Of a stretch of DNA of 64,000 bases, positions 8,784 through 17,351 are shown piece after piece. The notes under the pieces are model-generated. The model did no database searches. It had not been told where the DNA came from and was given only the letters and a program-made list of their open reading frames with translations. Numbering within the stretch: position 1 is the stretch's first letter; each line of letters opens with the position of its first letter. A program made the translations under genes and the position numbers. This stretch comes from Planctomycetota bacterium. GTDB taxonomy: Bacteria; Planctomycetota; UBA1135. The DNA lies in the NCBI GenBank assembly GCA_024275135.1, contig JAJRZS010000034.1, positions 62,001-126,000 of the forward strand, given 5' to 3'.

Positions 8784-9884
8784 TTAGGCCGACAAGGATG
8801 CGGGGCTTGGAACAAGATTATCACGAATCCAAGCCATGGCGGCGGAAACTGCCTTTCCTTTATTGTAGAAAAGGTCGTCAGCGGCCTGTTTGCGGGTATC
8901 TGAGAGGGCGTCTGGACGAGCCAGGGCTTCCATCACCGCGTCGGGCAGAGCTTCTGCAGAATCAACGACCACGCCGGTGCGGCGGCCCCAGGTCGCCAAA
9001 TCGGTCATGGAATCGCCCTTGCCCATGGCCTTTTCAATAAGCTCGGGCACGTCCATGTAGATAATGGGACGATCCAAAAGGAGGTATTCGTTGGAAACCG
9101 AGGAAGCATCGGTAATCAGCAAATCAGAGGCGGCCAAAACCGGCATGACATCGAAGGTGTCGGCCATCTTCAGATGAGCACCCTGCAAATCAAGCACGTC
9201 TTCACTCCAATCTTTGGAGCCATGTGGGTGATCATGAAGCTTCACCAAAATGTCGTAACGCCCGGTAGCCATCAAGTTTTCTAACAATGCCAGGCCATAA
9301 CGATCCAAAGCATTATGACGTTGGCCGGTTGGGCAGAAGGCGAGTACGGGGCGGGTGCCATCGAAACCAAACAACTCGAGCAAGGCCGAGCGTTGCAAGC
9401 TGCCATCAAGCAAGGCGTCGGTTTTCATTAAGCCAACTTGGATTTGGCGCGGATCGCCCACCTTCATCAAACCCGCTTCCTCGAACTTGCGGCTCATGTA
9501 GGGCCCCACCATGAGATAGTGATCCGCTCCCATGTTGGCAGGACGGATGGCTCGATTGCGGAAAGAGATGCCATGAAACACTTGGATTTTTTTCGCCACC
9601 GAACGTGGCTCCAACATCTTGGTGTTGCTGCAAAACAACACATCAAAATCTTGTTGCTTCATCTCTTCCACTGGCAAAATATGTTCTGCGGGCACTCCCA
9701 GCTGCGGGAACATCGCCAGTGGATCATACTGGAAGGAACCGTCTTCAAGCTTTTGGCGGAAGCCGCCAGAGACGAAAATGTCAACGCCAGGTTCTTTGCG
9801 CAAAGCTTCGAACAAAGGACGGAAACAGAGAAAATGTACCGGAGCATGGCCGGTGAAGAGGATGCGCAAATTACGCTGAGACAT
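8784..9884 (-). CDS. CDP-glycerol glycerophosphotransferase-like transferase
   Basis: A 366-residue cytoplasmic transferase with the fold and motifs of the TagF/TarF (CDP-glycerol glycerophosphotransferase) family: QVFHGISFRNR in the acceptor domain, VKLHDHPHG, and the nucleotide-site segment ASDLLITDASSVSNEYLLLDRPIIYMD. Family members move glycerol-phosphate or ribitol-phosphate from the CDP-alcohol to a growing chain. It lies 52 bases after a LicC-like cytidylyltransferase gene on the same strand, which would supply an activated CDP-alcohol. The actual alcohol and acceptor are not readable; an envelope glycan is the likeliest acceptor. UDP-GlcNAc epimerase-like enzymes share the fold and are an alternative. 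Confidence 0.8.
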   Translation of the reverse strand: MSQRNLRILFTGHAPVHFLCFRPLFEALRKEPGVDIFVSGGFRQKLEDGSFQYDPLAMFPQLGVPAEHILPVEEMKQQDFDVLFCSNTKMLEPRSVAKKIQVFHGISFRNRAIRPANMGADHYLMVGPYMSRKFEEAGLMKVGDPRQIQVGLMKTDALLDGSLQRSALLELFGFDGTRPVLAFCPTGQRHNALDRYGLALLENLMATGRYDILVKLHDHPHGSKDWSEDVLDLQGAHLKMADTFDVMPVLAASDLLITDASSVSNEYLLLDRPIIYMDVPELIEKAMGKGDSMTDLATWGRRTGVVVDSAEALPDAVMEALARPDALSDTRKQAADDLFYNKGKAVSAAMAWIRDNLVPSPASLSA

Positions 9885-9936
9885 GGTGTTTTTCTGGGGA
9901 TGGTTCGGGGAGGAAAGAAAGCGAATTTAAATCCGA

Positions 9937-10716
9937 CTAAATCGCAGACACTTGCACACGTAGAGCTTCGCCCGTCGGCAAGCCGGAAAATTTTTGGTGC
10001 ATGGAGCAAATGCTGGGCCAAATTTCTTCACGGGCCTTCTCCAGGTCTTCCGGGAAATCCACTTCCGTCCACGGCAGGCCGCGGATATCGACGCAACGAA
10101 TGGTGCCGAGACGGGCCAACTCGTTTAACACAGCTGGGGCCCACAACATGGGGCCTTCTTCCTCTAGCATGCGGTCGGCCAGTGCGAATAGACGGCTTGC
10201 GCCGCGCTCATCAAACTGCAATAGGCCTACATTCTCACCTTCCACCAGAGAGGGGTGCAGCTCTTTCGAAATTGCACGCAAAAAGCCACCGGTGTGATGA
10301 ACCTTCATATGCTCTGCATCTTGACCAGAACCACTATCAAAAGCCAAAGCGCAGCCTTCGACTGCTAACACCCGATTGAAAATATCGGGGTGGGCCACCA
10401 CATCGCCATTGATGCAAACAAAGGGGCCGTCAACCCAGTCCTTGGCGAGAGTGAGAGAGTAGAGGCTATTGGTGGTGGCGTAGTCTGGGTTGTGAACCAC
10501 AGTAACCCCACGATAGTTGGCCACCTGCCGCCGCACATCCTCGATATGGTGACCGGCAACGATGCAAACCGATTCGATTCCAGCCTGAAAAAGGATGCTG
10601 AGTTGAAGCTCCAGCAAGGGCCGACCGCCGATGTTGAGCAAACATTTTGGAGAATCAGCACCAGCGTGGCCAAGACGGCTGCCGCTACCGGCGGCGAGGA
10701 TGACAGCTTGTTTCAT
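9937..10716 (-). CDS. LicC-like nucleotidyltransferase (phosphocholine cytidylyltransferase family)
   Basis: A 259-residue nucleotidyltransferase. It opens with VILAAGSGSRL, the nucleotide-binding loop, then SPKCLLNIGGRPLLE. TTNSLYSLTLAKD and CINGDVVAHPDIF match the LicC-type signature for CTP:phosphocholine cytidylyltransferases, and VDFPEDLEKA is the usual metal-binding end. The expected reaction is CTP plus a phospho-alcohol or phospho-sugar to CDP-product plus pyrophosphate; whether the substrate is choline phosphate, glycerol phosphate or another is open. The ATG at 10716 is chosen because the motif starts at residue 4. Its neighbours are a CDP-glycerol-type transferase downstream and, farther upstream, an APH-fold kinase-like protein, together resembling a lic pathway. 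Confidence 0.82.
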   Translation of the reverse strand: MKQAVILAAGSGSRLGHAGADSPKCLLNIGGRPLLELQLSILFQAGIESVCIVAGHHIEDVRRQVANYRGVTVVHNPDYATTNSLYSLTLAKDWVDGPFVCINGDVVAHPDIFNRVLAVEGCALAFDSGSGQDAEHMKVHHTGGFLRAISKELHPSLVEGENVGLLQFDERGASRLFALADRMLEEEGPMLWAPAVLNELARLGTIRCVDIRGLPWTEVDFPEDLEKAREEIWPSICSMHQKFSGLPTGEALRVQVSAI

Positions 10717-10890
10717 CGATTTGAGGTGGATGGGAGGAAAAAGAAGGCCAGGAGGCCACTTGGATAGGCGCAAAAAGTGTGCCAAGTGAATCCTTGGTGA
10801 AATGTCTGCGAAGAGGCCCAGGGCCACTCTTCCGGGTTTGACTGGCTTGTTTTAGCCAATCCCGATGGCTCATCCAAGCCAAACCACCTT

Positions 10891-12294
10891 CTATGCGCCC
10901 AGGCCAAACCTGTCCAGGCGATTGCGCAAGGCACCTCGGCTGATTCCCAAAATCCTCGCCGCCTCGCTGACATTACCGTCAGCCGACGCCAAGGCCGCCT
11001 CCACAGCCCCGCGCTCCACTTCTTCCAGGGTTTTGCCAGCGTAGGGCGAGGGGGGTGGGGAAACCGAAACCTCCTCGGCAACCGAGCCAACATGCAAGGA
11101 CAGGCCCAAATCTTGGGGCTCCAGAAACAAAGAGTCCGAAAGCAGGACGGCACGGCCGAGAATGTTTTTCAATTCGCGGACATTGCCAGGCCAGGGATAG
11201 CTCTGCAGGGCTTGCATGCTGTCTGTGGATAACTGAGGACAAGGTCGCTGGAAGCGGCGGGAAGCTTCCTCCACCGCCGCTTGGGCTAAGGCGGGTATGT
11301 CTTCCACTCGCTCACGCAAAGGGGGAATGGGTAAGGTCAGCCCATGCAAGCGATAAAACAAATCTTGGCGGAAGGCGCCTGTTGCCACCATCTCACCGAG
11401 GTCGCGGTGAGTCGCCGCAATGATGGCTGCACGGATGGGGATTTCACGATTCGACCCCACTCGACGTACGGTGCGACGATCTAAGGCGGCCAATAACTTG
11501 GCCTGGAGCTCGAGAGGAATTTCGCCTATTTCATCTAAAAATAAAATTCCGTCCTCCGCTGCTTCCATTAAACCAACACGCGCCTCATGGGCGTGGGAAA
11601 ACGCACCCTTTTTGTGACCAAAAAGCTCGGCCTCAATCAGAGACGCTGGCAGGGAACCACAATCCACTTGCAAGAATGGATCTTCATGGCGCGGGCTGGC
11701 TCCATGGAGCAAACGGGCAACCATATTCTTCCCCGACCCAGTTTCGCCAACCAGCAAAACTGCTGGCAAAAACTCTGCGTCCTTATGCAGAACACTCGCA
11801 ATCCTTTGCACCCCACTGCGCAAAGTTTGAGCCGCCACACTATCACCAATCCACTGCAACTGCTCTGCTGCTCGGTGCTGAAGTTGCCGAGAATAAAACC
11901 CCCGACGCTGATCCTGAGCCCGTAACATCGCTTTTTCCACGGCAAGTAGGGTTTCTTGCATGTTATCGGGCTTGGCCAAATAATCAGTAGCTCCTAAACG
12001 CATAGCTTCAACCGCACCGGGCAAGGTTGCAGCGCCAGTTAAAATCACTACTGGTACGGCGTCTTGATGTTCCTCCCGCAGTTCACGAAGCAGATCAAAA
12101 CCGTGGCCGTCAGGAAGCTCCAAATCCAATAAAACCAAATCAAAAGAACGCAAGGCAAGTGTCCGCCGCGCGCTATCCAAATCTTGCGCCCAAACCACTT
12201 CGGCGCCACTGCGCTCTAGCTGCCGCTTCAAGACACCGGCAAGAAGGCCTTCATCGTCGACCAAAAGAATACTGCGCGGGGAGGTGGAAGCCAT
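10891..12294 (-). CDS. NtrC-family sigma-54-dependent response regulator with altered GAFTGA loop
   Basis: A 467-residue regulator with three domains: receiver (residues 8-122, phospho-acceptor Asp57 in LVLLDLELP), AAA+ ATPase (about 145-385; Walker A GETGSGKN at 183-190, Walker B ILFLDE at 250-255), and a Fis-type helix-turn-helix at the end (NVSEAARILGISRGALRNRL). The loop that touches sigma-54, normally GAFTGA, reads GAFSHA at 230-235. The Thr-to-Ser change is conservative but the second Gly has become His, which may weaken sigma-54 activation or fit a different partner. The start is 1 base after the stop of the hybrid kinase, its likely partner. Confidence 0.92.
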   Translation of the reverse strand: MASTSPRSILLVDDEGLLAGVLKRQLERSGAEVVWAQDLDSARRTLALRSFDLVLLDLELPDGHGFDLLRELREEHQDAVPVVILTGAATLPGAVEAMRLGATDYLAKPDNMQETLLAVEKAMLRAQDQRRGFYSRQLQHRAAEQLQWIGDSVAAQTLRSGVQRIASVLHKDAEFLPAVLLVGETGSGKNMVARLLHGASPRHEDPFLQVDCGSLPASLIEAELFGHKKGAFSHAHEARVGLMEAAEDGILFLDEIGEIPLELQAKLLAALDRRTVRRVGSNREIPIRAAIIAATHRDLGEMVATGAFRQDLFYRLHGLTLPIPPLRERVEDIPALAQAAVEEASRRFQRPCPQLSTDSMQALQSYPWPGNVRELKNILGRAVLLSDSLFLEPQDLGLSLHVGSVAEEVSVSPPPSPYAGKTLEEVERGAVEAALASADGNVSEAARILGISRGALRNRLDRFGLGA

Positions 12295-12295
12295 T

Positions 12296-14209
12296 TTATG
12301 AAGTCTGTGGTAAATCTAACACGCGCCCCATCTCTCTGACCATTTGGCCGTAGTCGAAAGGTTTTTGCATCACCCCGAGAAAGCCTTGGTCCAAATAGTT
12401 GGCCATAACCGGATCGTCATGGTAGCCACTCATCACAATCCCCCTAGCTTTGGCATCGACTGCAAGAATTTCTCGCATCGCTTCCGCCCCACCAGCTTCT
12501 CCCTGTAGGGTTAAATCCATCAAGACCAAATGGAAAGGAGAACCTTCCTCCAGGCGCCGGCGATAGAGCTGAACAGCGTCTTCGCCACTCATGCAAGATT
12601 CCACATCAAAGCCAATGGCTTTTAAAGTGCCAACCAGAGGTCGTTGTACAGAATAGTCGTCGTCCACCACCAACACCGCACGGCCATGGAAGACTCGGCG
12701 GTCGGCAGGCTTTGAAGTTGATTCGGCGCGCTGGTTGGTTTGCGGCAAGAGAAAACGGAAGCAGGTCCCCCGGGCCTCGGGTGATTCTGCCCAAATATGC
12801 CCACCATGGCGACGAATGATGGCATAAGCCGTGGCCAAGCCAAGCCCCGAACCAGATTCTTTGCGCGTGAAATAGGGATCGAAGATCCGATCGCGATCTT
12901 GCTCGCTAATACCGGGGCCTTCATCTTGAACCCAAACCTCCAGATAGCTCCCAGGATCCAGCGGAAAAGAATCCTCAGCCGATACGTTCCGCGGCCGCAC
13001 CCCAACTCGCAAAGTTCCTCCACCTGGCATCGCTTGCTTGGCATTGATTACCAGGTTTTGCACGACTTGGCCAATCTGCACAGGATCAACTTCGGCGTGG
13101 GGAAGTCTGGATGGCAATTCGAACTGAGGAGAAATGCGGGAACCGCGTAGGGCAAACACCACTTCTTCCTGCACCAAGGACGCTAAATCCGTTGGTGCGA
13201 CTACCGGCTCCCCTCCTTTAGCAAAAGTAAGAAGCTGGTTCGCCAATTTTTTACCGCGAGAACAGGCTTTGCGGATTTCGGCAAAAGTTTCACGCAGCTC
13301 AGGGTTGTCAACCCCATTGACCTCGGAAAATGAAATCCAATTCATCACCGCAGACAGCAAGTTATTGAAATCATGGGCAACACCACCGGCAAGCAAACCA
13401 ACTGATTCCAAGCGGGATGCCTGTTGCAATTGGGATTCCTCCTCCCGCCGCTGACTCACATCACGCAAAACCCAGACCAACCCCGTGGTATGAGCACCCT
13501 CATGGATTTGAGAAACACCAACAGAGAGAGTTTGCACCCCCTCTCCCAGACTCCGGGTTAAATCAACGCCGGACGCTGCGCGCCGGGGCTGGACGGCGAC
13601 TTGCTGCATCAGTGCTTTTACTGTCTGGGCTTGATCTTCCGTAGTGGATAACAAATCGACCAAAAAAGAACCCTCGGCTTTTTGGTCACTTGTTTGAAGG
13701 TGCTCTAAGGCTGTAGCGTTCATCTGTTGCACTCGACCTTCAACGTCCGTCACCACCAGACCATCAGAAACAGAGGCCAAAATAGACGCCAAGCGCTCTC
13801 GCGCCTGATGCAGGGCATTGGCAGATTCTTGCAAGCGGTCGCGTTCCAAATCTCGGCGACCAGCAGCAGCCAAAAAACCAAACGTCATCAATAACAGACC
13901 AGCGGTAGTGGCAATGTCTTGCATTGCGTCTACATCCAGCAAAAATCCAGATTCCCGCGTGAACTCGTCAAGAAAATCAAATAACAGGCCTTCACAAAGG
14001 GCCGCCCAACCCAGACTCAACTTCCATTCTCCCAAGCGCAAAACCAGAAAAAAACTAACCATGGCCGCCAATAAATAAACACCTTCAAACAGAAGATCGC
14101 TATGCGAAAAGCTGGATTTCATTGGGAAAATCCAAAACCAAATGGCAACACTCAGCAGCCAAATTGCTGGGATTCCATAGGCAAATCCTCGTCGACGTAA
14201 AAAACTCAT
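12296..14209 (-). CDS. membrane hybrid histidine kinase with C-terminal receiver
   Basis: A 637-residue sensor kinase. About four transmembrane segments occupy residues 11-115, followed by a coiled linker, a PAS domain (about 138-255), the HisKA helix with phospho-acceptor His279 in GGVAHDFNNLL, and the ATP domain (NLVINAKQAMPGG, DEGPGISE, GSGLGLATAYAI). A receiver domain follows from about 510 (LVVDDDYS, LVLMDLTLQG). It starts with an ATGA overlap on the ABC transporter stop and ends 1 base before the NtrC-type regulator, so all three are translated together. With almost no periplasmic loops, it may sense the membrane or the coupled transporter instead of a soluble ligand. Confidence 0.92.
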   Translation of the reverse strand: MSFLRRRGFAYGIPAIWLLSVAIWFWIFPMKSSFSHSDLLFEGVYLLAAMVSFFLVLRLGEWKLSLGWAALCEGLLFDFLDEFTRESGFLLDVDAMQDIATTAGLLLMTFGFLAAAGRRDLERDRLQESANALHQARERLASILASVSDGLVVTDVEGRVQQMNATALEHLQTSDQKAEGSFLVDLLSTTEDQAQTVKALMQQVAVQPRRAASGVDLTRSLGEGVQTLSVGVSQIHEGAHTTGLVWVLRDVSQRREEESQLQQASRLESVGLLAGGVAHDFNNLLSAVMNWISFSEVNGVDNPELRETFAEIRKACSRGKKLANQLLTFAKGGEPVVAPTDLASLVQEEVVFALRGSRISPQFELPSRLPHAEVDPVQIGQVVQNLVINAKQAMPGGGTLRVGVRPRNVSAEDSFPLDPGSYLEVWVQDEGPGISEQDRDRIFDPYFTRKESGSGLGLATAYAIIRRHGGHIWAESPEARGTCFRFLLPQTNQRAESTSKPADRRVFHGRAVLVVDDDYSVQRPLVGTLKAIGFDVESCMSGEDAVQLYRRRLEEGSPFHLVLMDLTLQGEAGGAEAMREILAVDAKARGIVMSGYHDDPVMANYLDQGFLGVMQKPFDYGQMVREMGRVLDLPQTS

Positions 14210-15942
14210 GCCTTGCCCTCCGATGCAATTTGCCACGAACGAGGAGGCCCATCGAAGACCACCTGCCCGGCCTCCAACGCAATCACCCGGTCAAACCAAC
14301 TCAGATTCATGGGGCGAGTCATCGCTATCACAATGGTTCTCCATCTTGACTGTGCGAGGACGGACAAGACTTGATTCGCTTGCACCAAATTCAAAGAAGT
14401 AAAGGGCTCATCCAGAAGCACCAAATCTCTTTCTTCGGCCATCAAGGCAGCAACCAAGGCCAGGGCTTGCGCTTGATGAGCGCTCAATTCGTCAGCGCCA
14501 AGCAGAGTGTCTAGGCCATCTGGAAGCCTCTCGACAAACCCTGTCATTCCACATATTGCGAGGATGTCATCCAGTTTGGCTAAATCCTCTTCTTCCGCAC
14601 ACAAAACCTCGCGCAAAGGTTTCTTTAACCAAAATGGTGATTCCGATTGGTAGGCAATGCGTTGACATAGGCCCAAGAAGGAAAGTTTCTTGTAGTTTTC
14701 GCCATCCCACTTCAGTTCGCCTTCGGTGGGCGCGACTTGGGCAGCCAAAATGGAAAGTAAAGAGCTTTTTCCCGACCCAGCTCCACCTAGAACCGCGATA
14801 CGCTGTCCTGCAGAGATGGTAAGAGAAACATTCTGCAAGCGCGGATGGCGCTGTACCTTTCCTTTATCGGCAAGAACAATTTTTTGCAGACGAATCTCTT
14901 TTTGCAAGGGAGGGATGTCTTTAGCTTCTCGACTTCCCTCACGCAACAGCCTCTCCAAGCGATCGCCTAAAGCGAGCATTTTGCCGATACGCGTACCCTG
15001 GCGAGACAGGCGCACCCCTGGACGTACCATTTTTAATGCATATAGCGTAACCAAAACCAAATCACCTGGCTCGATGGCTTTTGTCTCAACAAGATGCATA
15101 CCCAACCACAAAGAAAATAAGGTGGCACCGCCGAGGATGATTTGCACAGACAGTGTGACTTGTTGTTGGATTTGTACCACACTGGCCTCGTGAATACCAC
15201 TCGACCGATTCACGCGCGCAAATTGGGCAGCGGAGGAGCCTTCGCCGAGAGCATTTTCTATTCGGGTGGCCAATTTTCCCTCCTTTCGCCGCAACTGACG
15301 ATAACGGTTATAAAGCCGCCAAGTACCCCATAAAGTAATGGAAATAACCACCCAACCAACCACAAAGAATACCAGGCCTAAATGCCAGGATACTTGAAAC
15401 AACACCACAGACATCCCAAAGAAGAGCATGCTGTTGGTAGTCCAATGCGTGAGAAAGCCTTTTAGGCCAGCCTTCAAGCGAGCGGTATCCCCCACCAGCC
15501 TGGCAACCAAATCACCTGTGGTAATACTGAAACGACGTGGGTCCACGCGGCTAGCAGCAATAAAGGCGTCTGCCCGAATATCACGCACCCAGGCTATAGC
15601 AAAACGAGCAACCCAAAGGCGCTGTAAATACTCAGCGACTCCGAGCGCCACGATTAACGCAAAATAAGCCAATCCGAGTTCAGTGGTACTCCAACTGGAA
15701 TGAGCAGATTTGTGCTTAAACAAATCATCAAGCATCGTTTTGATTGGCCATGGCAACGCCAAGTGACACAGCACAACGCCCAATGCCGGAAGCATGCCCC
15801 ACAACAGGGCTCTCCGATGGGGCCGAACAAAAGGAGCAAAGGTTTTCCACACGCGAAGCCAACGTTTCAGGGATTCACGCAAAGACAGAGCACGCTTCTT
15901 TTTCGAAGGCTTGTTCTTCGCGTTATCCTTTTTCGTGCTCAT
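14206..15942 (-). CDS. ABC exporter half-transporter with degenerate ATPase motifs
   Basis: A 578-residue fused permease-ATPase. The lysine-rich N-terminus is followed by a six-helix membrane domain (about 45-320) and an ATPase domain. Walker A is intact (GGAGSGKSS, 386-394), the Q-loop Gln is at 432, and Walker B is LVLLDE (507-512). The signature that should read LSGGQ is LSAHQ (486-490), and the switch histidine of the usual THR is replaced, the segment reading IAMTRP with Thr542. These changes suggest a weakened or regulatory ATPase site, or a homodimer with unusual kinetics. It lies between the APH-like gene and the coupled sensor kinase. The substrate is unknown; a lipid or glycan precursor fits the neighbourhood. 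Confidence 0.85.
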   Translation of the reverse strand: MSTKKDNAKNKPSKKKRALSLRESLKRWLRVWKTFAPFVRPHRRALLWGMLPALGVVLCHLALPWPIKTMLDDLFKHKSAHSSWSTTELGLAYFALIVALGVAEYLQRLWVARFAIAWVRDIRADAFIAASRVDPRRFSITTGDLVARLVGDTARLKAGLKGFLTHWTTNSMLFFGMSVVLFQVSWHLGLVFFVVGWVVISITLWGTWRLYNRYRQLRRKEGKLATRIENALGEGSSAAQFARVNRSSGIHEASVVQIQQQVTLSVQIILGGATLFSLWLGMHLVETKAIEPGDLVLVTLYALKMVRPGVRLSRQGTRIGKMLALGDRLERLLREGSREAKDIPPLQKEIRLQKIVLADKGKVQRHPRLQNVSLTISAGQRIAVLGGAGSGKSSLLSILAAQVAPTEGELKWDGENYKKLSFLGLCQRIAYQSESPFWLKKPLREVLCAEEEDLAKLDDILAICGMTGFVERLPDGLDTLLGADELSAHQAQALALVAALMAEERDLVLLDEPFTSLNLVQANQVLSVLAQSRWRTIVIAMTRPMNLSWFDRVIALEAGQVVFDGPPRSWQIASEGKA

Positions 15943-15951
15943 GGCTTTCTC

Positions 15952-17349
15952 TTAGGCTAATCGCCAAGGGCCAACCCGGCCAGCGCAAACATCTTCTGCA
16001 AGCTGTAGGATGTCTTCAATTTCGCCCTGCCAACGTGGGGGAAGTTGGCGCAAAGAACGAATTTTTGCCCGCAACAACAATGCACCAACCAGATACCAAG
16101 CAAAGCGCTTGGGAGGAAGAAGGTTGTCACCCAAGCCATTCCGATGAGCCTGCTCAATGCGAACTAAAGCCCGTTGAGCCTGGTCGAGGGGAAAATTGGA
16201 CGTTACGGCACAGGCCAAAATGTGAGCGCCTAAACGGCCGACATCAAAGCATGGATCTCCGTGGCATAAGTCTTCCCAATCCACGATGCTCAACTGCTGG
16301 CCATCATCCAACATTTGGTCCCCAAACAGGTTCGCGTGAATTGCACGCGGCTCATAGACTTCGACTTTAGCCAGATGATGGTGCAAGCGCTGCAACAACT
16401 GTTCTATGCGTGGGCGCAGGTGGGGTAGGGCACGCAACATGTCCCGACAGCCCACTTCTATCGCTTGAAGCTCCGCTGTCGGGGTCCAAACGGGAGCATC
16501 TTGCGGAAGTTGGACCGCATGCAAAGAAGCCAAACCGGCACCACATCGATCCCATAATGCAGGATCTCGCTCGGCGTAATGCTTCGTCACTTGCTCTCCT
16601 GGCAATTCATCCATCACCACCACATGCGCTTTGGCGTCATGCGCAAGCAGGGTGGGAACCCGAAAGGCCAAAGCATGTTTTAGCTGCAACTCGGTCATTC
16701 GACGCATGTCGACCGCAGCTTGCTGGTGGTCGTCCTTGGTGAAGAACTTGATGTAAAAAGCCTGATTGAGAGTGCCATAGCGAAACACGGCTCGTTTCCG
16801 CGGTACCAGGCGTACCAATTGCAAGCCTTGGCCAGGGGTTTGCGGGCAAAAATCCGTGGGCAAATTGTGCTTTTCTAAAAGGGCCCGAAACTTTTTCGGC
16901 TGCAACAAAAAACGCATTTTCCGCAAACGCGGACTGTTGGGAAGACAGGTTGCTACCGCATTGAAGCGTGGTAGCAGCATCAGAGGGGGCCCCGGAGTGC
17001 GCAACAACGGACCTTCTGCAAGGCTACGAAACCTTTTTTCGGCTTGTTTCAGGCTTGGGTAAATCAACAGCGCCAAGTAGACCGAACCGATGCCAAGCTT
17101 CTTTTGCCGCCGAGCCTCTACACCAGATAGCTCCACCACCAAACGCCCTGCTTTCCCTGGTCGATAATGAACTCTGCGGATATGCGCATCACTAGGCGGC
17201 TTCGAATTGCCTATGGAATCGGGATCAAGCAGAGGACTTGGCTGCAACCAAGCTTCTTGTAGAGATGCAAGCAACAGCCCGGGTTCGCGGGCCGCAAAAA
17301 TACTTTCGCGTACCGAATCAGTGGCGGCTTGCTGGTCTTGGGGCATCAT
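15952..17349 (-). CDS. APH-fold phosphotransferase-like protein, probably lacking the catalytic Asp
   Basis: A 465-residue protein whose C-terminal 300 residues fit the aminoglycoside/choline kinase (APH) fold: a lysine strand (FYIKFF), VVVMDELPGEQV, and the metal-binding Asp in VDWEDLCHGDPCFD (Asp357). The catalytic loop, normally HGD followed by a late Asn, reads HANLFGDQ at 338-345, so the base Asp is Asn340 and the metal Asn is Gln. Gln is common in related families, Asn for the base Asp is not. The first 170 residues are an extra domain of unknown fold. I chose the ATG at 17349; a GTG three codons upstream overlaps the porin stop. LicA is an APH-fold choline kinase, so a lic-type role is possible. 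Confidence 0.7.
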   Translation of the reverse strand: MMPQDQQAATDSVRESIFAAREPGLLLASLQEAWLQPSPLLDPDSIGNSKPPSDAHIRRVHYRPGKAGRLVVELSGVEARRQKKLGIGSVYLALLIYPSLKQAEKRFRSLAEGPLLRTPGPPLMLLPRFNAVATCLPNSPRLRKMRFLLQPKKFRALLEKHNLPTDFCPQTPGQGLQLVRLVPRKRAVFRYGTLNQAFYIKFFTKDDHQQAAVDMRRMTELQLKHALAFRVPTLLAHDAKAHVVVMDELPGEQVTKHYAERDPALWDRCGAGLASLHAVQLPQDAPVWTPTAELQAIEVGCRDMLRALPHLRPRIEQLLQRLHHHLAKVEVYEPRAIHANLFGDQMLDDGQQLSIVDWEDLCHGDPCFDVGRLGAHILACAVTSNFPLDQAQRALVRIEQAHRNGLGDNLLPPKRFAWYLVGALLLRAKIRSLRQLPPRWQGEIEDILQLAEDVCAGRVGPWRLA

Positions 17350-17351
17350 CT

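Noticed and set aside
10717-10890. Terminator after the NtrC-type gene
   Set aside because: Two GC-rich stems are present but both are short or lack a following T-run, so I do not call one.
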